From assembly GCA_015491275.1 (NCBI GenBank), contig WFWF01000025.1:1-6241 (forward strand): 6,241 nucleotides of DNA, in the 5' to 3' direction. A program made the translations under genes and the position numbers. This document shows, one piece after another, positions 1 through 5,717 of this stretch. The notes beneath the pieces are model-generated. The model ran no database searches. It saw only the letters and a program-made list of their open reading frames with translations, and had not been told where the DNA came from. Each line of letters opens with the position of its first letter. Within the stretch, counting starts at the first letter, position 1. The DNA is from Aquificales bacterium (GTDB lineage Bacteria > Aquificota > Aquificia > Aquificales > Aquificaceae).

Positions 1-87
1 CTTGATACTGCTACCTTGAGGTATCTCCACAACTACATATATATCCTCCGGAGGATTCTTACCAGCCGGAATGTTGGAAACTATCAT
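1..87 (-). CDS. ppa: Inorganic pyrophosphatase, N-terminal fragment (runs off left edge)
   Basis: Soluble family I pyrophosphatase hydrolyses cytosolic PPi to two phosphates and so drives biosynthetic reactions forward. Only the first 29 codons are present, read leftwards from the ATG whose complement is at 85-87. The visible peptide begins MIVSNIPAGKNPPEDIYVVV and continues EIPQGSSIK. This matches the family N-terminus (NxPAGKxxPEDIYVVxEIPxxxxxKYE, as in E. coli Ppa), and the frame is open to the window edge. The catalytic Asp/Glu cluster lies beyond the edge, so activity cannot be judged. A near-consensus Shine-Dalgarno sequence lies 5 nt upstream and fixes the start. The gene is divergent from the ParB-like gene, with 86 bp between the start codons. 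Identity is confident despite the short fragment because this N-terminal block is distinctive. Confidence 0.9.
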   Translation of the reverse strand, partial: MIVSNIPAGKNPPEDIYVVVEIPQGSSIK

Positions 88-92
88 AGGCT

Positions 93-100
93 ACCTCCTT
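93..100 (-). promoter_or_regulatory. Shine-Dalgarno of ppa
   Basis: The minus strand reads AAGGAGGT, a full anti-16S match, 5 nt before the ATG of the pyrophosphatase. It shows that this genome uses canonical ribosome binding sites. That makes the lack of one before the ParB-like gene and hom informative. Confidence 0.85.
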
Positions 101-111
101 CTTTACTTTTG

Positions 112-117
112 ATTTTA
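112..117 (-). promoter_or_regulatory. Candidate -10 box for ppa
   Basis: On the minus strand the bases read TAAAAT (5 of 6 to TATAAT). Transcription would start near 105 and give a leader of about 18 nt that includes the Shine-Dalgarno sequence. The matching -35 is poor (TTTCAA-like, near 135-140), so the call rests on the -10 and its position. Confidence 0.3.
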
Positions 118-134
118 AATGTTAGCACAAGTCA

Positions 135-164
135 TTGAAAATTACCAAATGGAAGTAAAATAAA
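135..164 (+). promoter_or_regulatory. Candidate promoter of the ParB-like gene (leaderless type)
   Basis: TTGAAA at 135-140 resembles a -35 box (5 of 6). The -10 could be TAAAAT at 156-161 (15-nt spacer) or AATAAA at 159-164 (18-nt spacer). Either would put the transcription start within a few bases of the ATG at 174. The block TTGAAAAT, 12 nt, GTAAAATAA closely matches the element in front of hom (1727-1755). Position and similarity are seen; function is inferred. Confidence 0.4.
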
Positions 165-173
165 TTAATAGAT

Positions 174-968
174 ATGGAAGAGGTAAAGGAGCTATATACA
201 ATAAAGGAACCTTTGAAGGGGTACGAATTACAGTTCGGTATTGTACCTACGAATAAAATAGTTGTGCCGAGCATTCAAAGGGATCTGTCAGAACAACTTG
301 TAAAACGACTTATGTTTTCAATAGAAAAGATAGGTTTCGTTGATCCTGTCCTACTGATAGAAAGAGATGAAAACACTTACGAGGTAATCAACGGACAACA
401 CAGGGTTGAGGCTGCAAAGGCGATAGGTCTTGACAAAGTACTATCTATAGTGCTACCTAAGGAATTAAAGAACTTTATACTGAGCCTTAACATTGAAAAG
501 GCGCCAAACCTGAAGGATAAAGCACATCAAGCCTATGAGATATTTATGGAACATCTCAAAAATAACCCAGATATGGAAGAGTACGAGCTTGAAACAATGG
601 TTGAGGAACCTTACTATGTTACTGTCGGCTTCATCACAGATAGATTTGGCGATAAAAGATTTCCCGGGTATGCTTTTGAAAAGGTATTAAAGAAAGTTGA
701 CAACTTTACATCCCTATCTTTGAAAGATGCGGAAGCTGAAAGAGAACGGAGAGCCAACCTTCTTGAAGAGGTTAAAGATACATTAAACGGTAAATATGAA
801 GAGCTTGGATTAACCAATGCCCTGCATAAGGAAGCTATAGTGTCCAAGGCATTCCAGATGATATACGGTAAAAGGGTAAGGGCTATTGAGGATGATTTTT
901 ATGAAACCTTTAAAAAACTAAGGGAAGCCATACCCAAGGTTACATTAACGGAAGAAGAGATCCAATAG
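174..968 (+). CDS. ParB/Srx-fold domain protein, function unknown
   Basis: 264 residues. Residues about 23-95 look like a ParB N-terminal (ParB/sulfiredoxin superfamily) domain: a conserved-looking IVPTNKIVVP strand, a helix near 39-54, then VINGQHRVEAAKAIG at 71-85. The GQHR core (74-77) occupies the place of the nucleotide-binding GERRxRA/GxHR motif. The rest (about 96-264) is helical and charged, with a stretch rich in Arg/Glu near 185-200. I see no helix-turn-helix like that of plasmid or chromosomal ParB, and no parA neighbour, so a partition role is unlikely. Members of this fold can bind CTP or ATP, nick DNA, or act as phosphotransferases; which applies here is unknown. The ATG at 174 is the first usable start after an in-frame TAA at 156, and no Shine-Dalgarno sequence precedes it. 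The gene may once have been co-transcribed with hom downstream; an IS remnant now separates them. Confidence 0.75.
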   Translation: MEEVKELYTIKEPLKGYELQFGIVPTNKIVVPSIQRDLSEQLVKRLMFSIEKIGFVDPVLLIERDENTYEVINGQHRVEAAKAIGLDKVLSIVLPKELKNFILSLNIEKAPNLKDKAHQAYEIFMEHLKNNPDMEEYELETMVEEPYYVTVGFITDRFGDKRFPGYAFEKVLKKVDNFTSLSLKDAEAERERRANLLEEVKDTLNGKYEELGLTNALHKEAIVSKAFQMIYGKRVRAIEDDFYETFKKLREAIPKVTLTEEEIQ

Positions 969-970
969 TC

Positions 971-979
971 CTCTGTGAA
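971..979. repeat. Left copy of 9-bp direct repeat CTCTGTGAA
   Basis: CTCTGTGAA starts 2 bp after the ParB-like stop codon and is repeated exactly at 1760-1768, on the far side of the transposase remnant. Its length fits a target-site duplication of IS4-type elements (commonly 9-12 bp). No matching terminal inverted repeats were found next to it, so chance is not excluded. Confidence 0.45.
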
Positions 980-1020
980 CTCGTTTAAAAAATATAGACA
1001 AAAAAAGGGAAGGGGAATAA

Positions 1021-1749
1021 AAAAGGAAGAATAAGGAACTAATCTACACAACAGCAAAAGAAATAATGAAATAACTGAAAGCCAAAGAGTTTCACTGCCT
1101 CATAGCGGATGGAACAGGCTTCGGATACTTTGACACCTTCAAACTTTTGTGGATGAAAGGTAAAGAAATAAGACAAGTAAGGTCCCATGTAAAGACAGAG
1201 ATACTTGTAGGGGTGGTAAAGGGAAAAGCTGTAGTTGTGGGAGTGAACACAGGAAGAGCCTATTCTGATGAATGCAGGCTCCTGAGTACCATGCTCGGAT
1301 ACATTAAGTTCAGGGCGAGGTACTTCCTTGGAGATGCCTACTACGGGAAGGTGGAGATATTAAGAAAGGTAAGGGAACTGAATATGTGTGCGGTGGTGCC
1401 TGTTAGGGATACGGTTCATACGAGGGTGAGGCACTCAATCAGGTTGTGGGCTAAGGAGAACTATGAGAGGAAGAGGAAGGTTTATAGGAGAAACAGGTTT
1501 AGGGTGGAGCAGGTTATAGGGATAGTGAAGAACAGGTTTGGGGATAGGGATAGGGTTATGGATTTTTATACTGCGAGTTTGTATGTTCTTGCAAGGTTTG
1601 CTCTTTACAATCTAATCCTTTTGTACAAGCTCCTTTTATTGTGTCTTAATCTTTTGAGGGTATATCAGAGGTTCTTTTGGTTTTCTCTTAAGCCTCAGGG
1701 TATTTTTCCAACAGGCTTAACCTCTGTTGAAAATACATATTTACTGTAA
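1021..1749 (+). pseudogene. Transposase remnant, IS4/IS5-like DDE (DDE_Tnp_1), N-terminus lost and in-frame stop
   Basis: The longest open stretch is 1147-1749 (200 codons from a TTG), but clear transposase sequence continues upstream in the same frame. The first catalytic Asp lies in IADGTGFGY (Asp codon 1108-1110), before that TTG. Further upstream the frame reads ELIYTTAKEIMK, a TAA at 1072-1074, then LKAKEFHCL; another stop is at 1018-1020. The second Asp is in LGDAYYG (1333-1335). The Glu is in RVEQVIGIVK (1507-1509), with the R(3)E(6)K spacing of the IS4-type C1 signature. All three DDE residues survive. However, the family normally has a longer region, often some 80 residues, before the first Asp, and here it is missing or scrambled. 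The last 20-30 codons (after LLLLCLN) may be read-through into the IS end. The protein is almost certainly inactive in this copy. Family assignment within IS4/IS5 is tentative. Confidence 0.8.
1666..1726. repeat. Bulged inverted repeat near right end of IS remnant
   Basis: TTAAGCCT (1688-1695) pairs with AGGCTTAA (1713-1720) around a 17-nt loop. Directly outside it, CCTCTG (1721-1726) pairs with CAGAGG (1666-1671), but the left side is interrupted by 16 nt. The total is 14 bp of stem with a one-sided bulge. No T-run follows, so it is not a standard terminator. The 3' arm abuts the -35 box of the hom promoter. It could be a transposase-binding end or the scar of a nested insertion. Confidence 0.6.
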
Positions 1750-1755
1750 GATAAT
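1727..1755 (+). promoter_or_regulatory. Candidate sigma70 promoter of hom-rpe
   Basis: TTGAAA (1727-1732) and GATAAT (1750-1755) are each 5 of 6 to consensus and are separated by exactly 17 nt. The predicted transcription start is near 1762, right at the hom GTG (1764). Together with the missing Shine-Dalgarno sequence this suggests a leaderless hom mRNA. The element overlaps the end of the transposase frame, so the IS may have brought it. Confidence 0.6.
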
Positions 1756-1759
1756 ATTT

Positions 1760-1768
1760 CTCTGTGAA
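1760..1768. repeat. Right copy of 9-bp direct repeat CTCTGTGAA
   Basis: Identical to 971-979. Bases 1764-1766 of this copy are the GTG start codon of hom. If this is a target-site duplication, insertion occurred across the start codon and the duplication restored it. Confidence 0.45.
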
Positions 1769-3071
1769 AGTAAAGGTCGGTATAGTAGGTTGCGGAACGG
1801 TAGGGACGGGGACTGTAAAACTTCTACTTGACAACAGATCCCTGATAAGGAAAAAAATGGGTATTGATATAGAGCTTGTAAAGGTCGCGGATAAAGATTG
1901 GAACAGAAGGAGGGAATTTGAAGTACCCGAGCACCTCAAAACAACAGATTACAAGGAAGTTATTGAAAGCTCCCAGATAGTTGTTGAACTTGTGGGAGGT
2001 ATTGACTTTGCATTCAAACTAATGAAGGAAAGTATTGAAACAGGTAGATGCGTTGTTACAGCTAATAAGCATCTTCTTGCTAAAAAAGGAAATGAAATAT
2101 TCGGAATGGCAGGAGAAAAAGGTGTTAGTGTCGGATTTGAAGCCTCGGTAGGAGGCGGGATACCGGTAATAAAAGCTCTAAGAGAAGGTCTTGTAGGAAA
2201 TGAGATAAAGGCAATATACGGTATATTGAACGGTACTACAAACTATATACTTACACGCATGTTTGAGGGTAATGTTAATTTTAAAGAAGCCCTTAAAGAG
2301 GCACAAGAGAAGGGATATGCGGAAGCGGATCCGAGCCTTGATATAGACGGGTGGGATACAGCACATAAAATAGCCATATTGGCATGGATTGCTTACGGAA
2401 GGTTTTTCAACTTTGACGATATACTTGTTGAAGGCATATCAAACATAGACAGATTGGATGTAGAACTGGGCAAAGATCTCGGGTACACATTAAAGTTACT
2501 TGCCATCGCAAAGAAAATGAATAACTCCGTGGAGATAAGGGTTCATCCAACCTTCCTACCCTCGGAGGATGCCCTTGCAAAGGTTTCGTCCGTTTACAAC
2601 GCGGTTATGATAGAAGGAGACTTTGTAGGTAAAACAATGTACTACGGAAAAGGTGCAGGCTCACTGCCCACAGCTTCAGCGGTCGTATCCGACATAGTTG
2701 ATATTGCAAGAAAGATCAAAGAAGGAACAAATGGTGAAAGTTTCATACCCAACTGGGAAGACAAGGATATACATTTTACAAACAACTTTTACAGTAGGTA
2801 CTATTTAAGATTCAATGTTCCTGATAAAACAGGTGTGCTTGCAGCCATATCAAAGGTTCTTGCTGATTTTAACATAAGTATAGCTTCCGTTTTACAAAAG
2901 GAAAAGGTCTGTAGAATAGCTGGCAAGGAAGGAGAGCCAATAATACCCCTTGTCATACTTACCCATAAAGCCTATGAATACGATATAAAAAAGGCGGTGG
3001 AGGAGATTGAAAGGTTGCCGGTGGTTGAAGGCAAAACAATATTAATCAGAGTTGAGGAGGAAGCCTATTGA
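1764..3071 (+). CDS. hom: Homoserine dehydrogenase with C-terminal ACT domain
   Basis: This cytosolic enzyme reduces aspartate-4-semialdehyde to homoserine with NAD(P)H, the branch point towards threonine and methionine. It has 435 residues, the usual length for the monofunctional ACT-bearing form. The Rossmann nucleotide site is GIVGCGTVG (6-14). TANK (99-102) carries the conserved Lys, and GILNGTTNY is at 153-161. The signature GYAEADPSLD...WDTAHK (184-202) carries Glu187, Asp198 and Lys202, spaced as the catalytic Glu/Asp/Lys of yeast Hom6. GKGAGSLPTAS begins at 295. The ACT domain runs from about 346 (YYLRFNVPDKTGVLAAIS) to about 430 and in this family usually mediates threonine feedback inhibition. 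GTG at 1764 is the first possible start after an in-frame TAA at 1752, and it aligns with family N-termini. There is no Shine-Dalgarno sequence, so the mRNA is probably leaderless. The stop codon overlaps the rpe start. Confidence 0.96.
   Translation: MKVKVGIVGCGTVGTGTVKLLLDNRSLIRKKMGIDIELVKVADKDWNRRREFEVPEHLKTTDYKEVIESSQIVVELVGGIDFAFKLMKESIETGRCVVTANKHLLAKKGNEIFGMAGEKGVSVGFEASVGGGIPVIKALREGLVGNEIKAIYGILNGTTNYILTRMFEGNVNFKEALKEAQEKGYAEADPSLDIDGWDTAHKIAILAWIAYGRFFNFDDILVEGISNIDRLDVELGKDLGYTLKLLAIAKKMNNSVEIRVHPTFLPSEDALAKVSSVYNAVMIEGDFVGKTMYYGKGAGSLPTASAVVSDIVDIARKIKEGTNGESFIPNWEDKDIHFTNNFYSRYYLRFNVPDKTGVLAAISKVLADFNISIASVLQKEKVCRIAGKEGEPIIPLVILTHKAYEYDIKKAVEEIERLPVVEGKTILIRVEEEAY
3054..3061 (+). 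promoter_or_regulatory. Shine-Dalgarno of rpe inside the hom 3' end
   Basis: GAGGAGGA lies 6 nt before the TTG start of rpe and within the last codons of hom. It supports the otherwise unusual TTG start at 3068 and translational coupling of the two genes. Confidence 0.8.
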
Positions 3072-3736
3072 AACTGCTTGCACCTTCAATTTTATCTGCG
3101 GACTTCTGGGATCTTAAAACCCAAATAGAAGCGGTTATAAGGGGCGGTGCGGATCTCATCCACTTTGATGTGATGGATGGACACTTCGTTCCCAACATTA
3201 CCGTTGGACCCTATGTACTGGAGTGTATTAAAAGAAGGATAACTATACCGGTGGATGCCCATCTTATGATAGAAAATGCGGATAAATATATACCAGAGTT
3301 TATCTCCGCGGGTGCGGATTGGATAAGTGTGCATATAGAAAACAATTATCATATACATAGGACAATTGAACTCATAAAGAAAAAGGGAGCAAAGGCAGGA
3401 GTTGTAATAAATCCGGGAACCGCCCTTGATATGCTTAAAGAAATAGTCCATTATGTGGATTATGTACTTTTAATGTCCGTCAACCCGGGTTTCGGTGGTC
3501 AGAAGTTTATAGAAAGATCCGTTCATAGATTAAGGGAGCTGGTAAATCTCAGAGATATAACGGGTACAGATTTCTTTATAGAAATAGACGGGGGTATAAA
3601 GGAAGATAATATAGGTGAAGTGGTAAGGGCTGGAGCTGATGTTGTAGTTGTGGGGTCGGGGATCTTCCTTGCTGAAGATATAGAAAATCAAACCAGAAAA
3701 CTTAAGAACATCATCTTGTCCTCAACGGCAGTATGA
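3068..3736 (+). CDS. rpe: Ribulose-phosphate 3-epimerase
   Basis: Interconverts ribulose 5-phosphate and xylulose 5-phosphate in the cytosol (pentose phosphate and Calvin cycles). It is a TIM barrel of 222 residues, the normal family length. APSILSADF is at 5-13 with the conserved Ser. HFDVMDGHFVPN at 32-43 gives metal ligands His32 and Asp34, and DAHLMI gives His65. MSVNPGFGGQ (136-145) is the flexible phosphate/substrate loop. EIDGGI supplies the catalytic and metal-binding Asp174, and VVVGSGIF near 193-200 closes the phosphate site. All active-site residues are present. The start is TTG at 3068, sharing TTGA with the hom stop, with a good Shine-Dalgarno sequence 6 nt upstream; it is therefore co-transcribed with hom. 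The two enzymes belong to different pathways, so the pairing looks like operon packing. The last 26 bp overlap the 3' end of lptD on the other strand. Confidence 0.96.
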   Translation: MKLLAPSILSADFWDLKTQIEAVIRGGADLIHFDVMDGHFVPNITVGPYVLECIKRRITIPVDAHLMIENADKYIPEFISAGADWISVHIENNYHIHRTIELIKKKGAKAGVVINPGTALDMLKEIVHYVDYVLLMSVNPGFGGQKFIERSVHRLRELVNLRDITGTDFFIEIDGGIKEDNIGEVVRAGADVVVVGSGIFLAEDIENQTRKLKNIILSSTAV

Positions 3737-5717
3737 ATTCCCTTATATTAAAAACTGAAAAGTATAAATATATCTCGTTTATATAATCTTCCTTATTTCC
3801 GTCCCATGTACTGCGATACTTTATACTGAAGGACCAACAGGGGCTCTTATAACCCAAAGATATCCTCTTAAAAAGATCCCTTTCAATCCTGTTATCTATA
3901 TTTGAATAAGTGTTTATAAAATAACCCTTGTAGTTAACACCCAACCTCAATCTTGTTTGATCCGAAACCGTTTTGTTCTGACTGTTCCTGCTTATGTAAC
4001 TTCCCACACCCACACTTGCACCGCCGTACGCAAGGGATAGATTATTGGCAAGCCTTATTATATTCCTAAGGTTGTGGTCGTAATAAAAATCCTGAGTGTA
4101 AGCTATACCTTTAATCGGACTGAAGTTTAAAGCCATCCTTAAAGGTAACAATTTCTTCTCTATGAGTTGACCATCAGTCGGTAAAAAATAGGAACCCAAA
4201 TAGTTATACCCACCTTCCATAAATAAACCGAGTATCTGTCTTTCCCCCACATAGGTATCAGCACTCATACGAAATTTTACTTCACTCTTCCTGTTTATTT
4301 CGTCAAACACATCAAACTGGGGATTTTCAAAGGTCGTCGGCTGGTATGTGTACACAACCTCAAAAAGTGCCTGCTTTTTTAACACATCTCCTTTCATACT
4401 CCACAGGAAGGGTATCCTATTTTCAAAAGCAAAGGTCGTAATTAAATCGTCCCTTTCATACAAGGGATCACCGTAGGGAAGATAGTAATTATTTATATGG
4501 GTAAGAGAAATGTAATCCCTTATACCGAATATATTAAAACCCTTATTGAATTCAGATCTAATAATAAAACGGTGCGTTTTCTTCCCCTTTTCCTGAAAAA
4601 AATTAGTATAGTATATCTCAGTGTTAAAAAATATCCCTTTACCTATCTCTCTATTTTTAAGAAAAATTCCTATTTCCGGCAGTCGGTCAATAGACCCGCT
4701 ATCGGATAGGGTCAGATCCCTGAATTTCTTCAAATTAAGAGTAAAAACAACATTTTTGAATTCCCTGTGATAGTCAATATAGGATAGGAGATAAGGAACT
4801 GTTTCCTTTTCTCTCACAAAATATACATCCTCCATAAAATATGCATCAGATACTGTATCAACACCGAACCTAAGTCCTCCATAATTTCCGTCCATCTTAA
4901 ACCTGTACCTATCCCTTCTGTACTCCCTCATATCCCTTCCCTTCCACCACAAACCGGGGGGTGAGGGTTCCCTGTAATAGAACAGATTAAAACTGTATTT
5001 ACTATAGGAAGAGAATACCTGCCTGTATTCAAATTCAACACCGTCCGCCTGTTCACTTCTGTAATCAAAGGTTATGGTCGCATCCTTGTCCTCAGATATC
5101 GCCCAATATAAGGGCTGTCTGTATATAACCCTGTTGTATGTATCAGTACCTATCATAGGTTCAAGGAATCCCGATCTCCTATCACCTACGGGAAGTATCC
5201 CTACTGGAAGATAAAAAACCGGCACCTTTCCTATTTTTAGGACATTGTTAAAGGAGAATATATACCTGTCGGTTATCTTTGCCCGCGAAAAACATAGCAG
5301 TGCTTCCTTCCTATCGGGGGGACATGTTGTAATTTCCCCCTTCCGTGTTTCATAAATCTCCTCTCCTACCTTCTTAAAATCATCTGCCTTGAAGTAAAAC
5401 CGCCTGTATTTACCGCTTACTTCCTTTATGTACCCTATTTTACCGATAAGATCAAATCTTGCTTCATCACCAAGGGCTATTAAGTTTTCATCTCTTGCCT
5501 CTATAAAAACATTGCCTCTTGCAATAATAACCTTTTCATCCTTTTTATAAATAATTTCATCAGCCATAATAAAATAATTCCCATAAAAAACCTCAACCCG
5601 TCCCCTGGCAACAATATTACCGTCCCCATCCCTTTCAAGGGTATCGGATCTTATAAGCAAAGAAGCATTAACAAAGGATACTATGATCAACGGTAAGATC
5701 CAAATCAGCTTAACCAC
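3711..5717 (-). CDS. lptD: LPS-assembly outer-membrane protein LptD (OstA/Imp)
   Basis: This outer-membrane beta-barrel takes lipopolysaccharide from the periplasmic Lpt bridge and inserts it into the outer leaflet. It has 668 residues, shorter than the 784 of E. coli. A signal peptide is clear: Lys3, hydrophobic residues 4-16, likely cleavage after VNA (18). Residues about 20-130 form the OstA beta-jellyroll, with repeating strands such as GNIVARGRVEVFYG and EKVIIARGNVFIEA. A conserved TTC (130-132) and second Cys142 follow. The PVFYLPVGILPVGDRRSGFL block at 166-185 is typical at the barrel entrance. The rest is alternating aromatic/polar strands of the barrel, and YKSPCW (Cys627) near the end corresponds to the E. 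coli C-terminal Cys pair. GTG at 5717 is the first possible start after an in-frame TAA and gives the signal peptide. It overlaps the 3' end of the upstream HAD gene by 13 bp, with no clear Shine-Dalgarno sequence, so coupled translation is likely. No lptE partner is in the window. Confidence 0.93.
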   Translation of the reverse strand: MVKLIWILPLIIVSFVNASLLIRSDTLERDGDGNIVARGRVEVFYGNYFIMADEIIYKKDEKVIIARGNVFIEARDENLIALGDEARFDLIGKIGYIKEVSGKYRRFYFKADDFKKVGEEIYETRKGEITTCPPDRKEALLCFSRAKITDRYIFSFNNVLKIGKVPVFYLPVGILPVGDRRSGFLEPMIGTDTYNRVIYRQPLYWAISEDKDATITFDYRSEQADGVEFEYRQVFSSYSKYSFNLFYYREPSPPGLWWKGRDMREYRRDRYRFKMDGNYGGLRFGVDTVSDAYFMEDVYFVREKETVPYLLSYIDYHREFKNVVFTLNLKKFRDLTLSDSGSIDRLPEIGIFLKNREIGKGIFFNTEIYYTNFFQEKGKKTHRFIIRSEFNKGFNIFGIRDYISLTHINNYYLPYGDPLYERDDLITTFAFENRIPFLWSMKGDVLKKQALFEVVYTYQPTTFENPQFDVFDEINRKSEVKFRMSADTYVGERQILGLFMEGGYNYLGSYFLPTDGQLIEKKLLPLRMALNFSPIKGIAYTQDFYYDHNLRNIIRLANNLSLAYGGASVGVGSYISRNSQNKTVSDQTRLRLGVNYKGYFINTYSNIDNRIERDLFKRISLGYKSPCWSFSIKYRSTWDGNKEDYINEIYLYFSVFNIREFILPLRTR

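Larger units (their letters stand above)
980..1759 (+). mobile_element. Degenerate insertion sequence (DDE transposase type)
   Basis: This is the stretch between the two copies of the 9-bp repeat: about 780 bp holding one broken DDE transposase. The left 40-50 bases are an A/G-rich run (about 1000-1038) with no recognisable gene. The right end beyond about 1640 holds an inverted repeat and a promoter-like element. I could not match terminal inverted repeats between the two ends, so the true boundaries are uncertain and the left end of the element may be deleted. The top strand is noticeably G-rich with many AGG and GGG codons, unlike the AGA- and GGA-leaning neighbours. That fits a foreign origin. 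Confidence 0.55.

Noticed and set aside
614..847. 77-codon minus-strand ORF inside the ParB-like gene
   Set aside because: It lies wholly within a better supported gene on the other strand, has no ribosome binding site or family resemblance, and its composition looks like an antisense shadow.
975..1031. Short reading frame from the GTG at 975 (19 codons, Lys/Arg-rich) as a missing transposase N-terminus
   Set aside because: It is in another frame from the transposase, is too short to replace the lost N-terminal region, and consists mostly of codons from a purine-rich run.
980..1660. Possible terminal inverted repeat: an A-rich GACA stretch near 993-1010 against the reverse complement of about 1624-1650
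   Set aside because: The partial match needs gaps and is dominated by A and G runs; it is too weak to define IS ends.
1688..1939. 83-codon minus-strand ORF across the IS end and hom start
   Set aside because: It overlaps the hom N-terminus, whose Rossmann motif is unmistakable; there is no recognisable protein feature.
3092..3451. 119-codon minus-strand ORF inside rpe
   Set aside because: It is antisense to catalytic motifs of rpe and has no recognisable domain; a coding shadow.
4497..4709. 70-codon plus-strand ORF inside lptD
   Set aside because: It is antisense to barrel strands of lptD, with no ribosome binding site or known motif.
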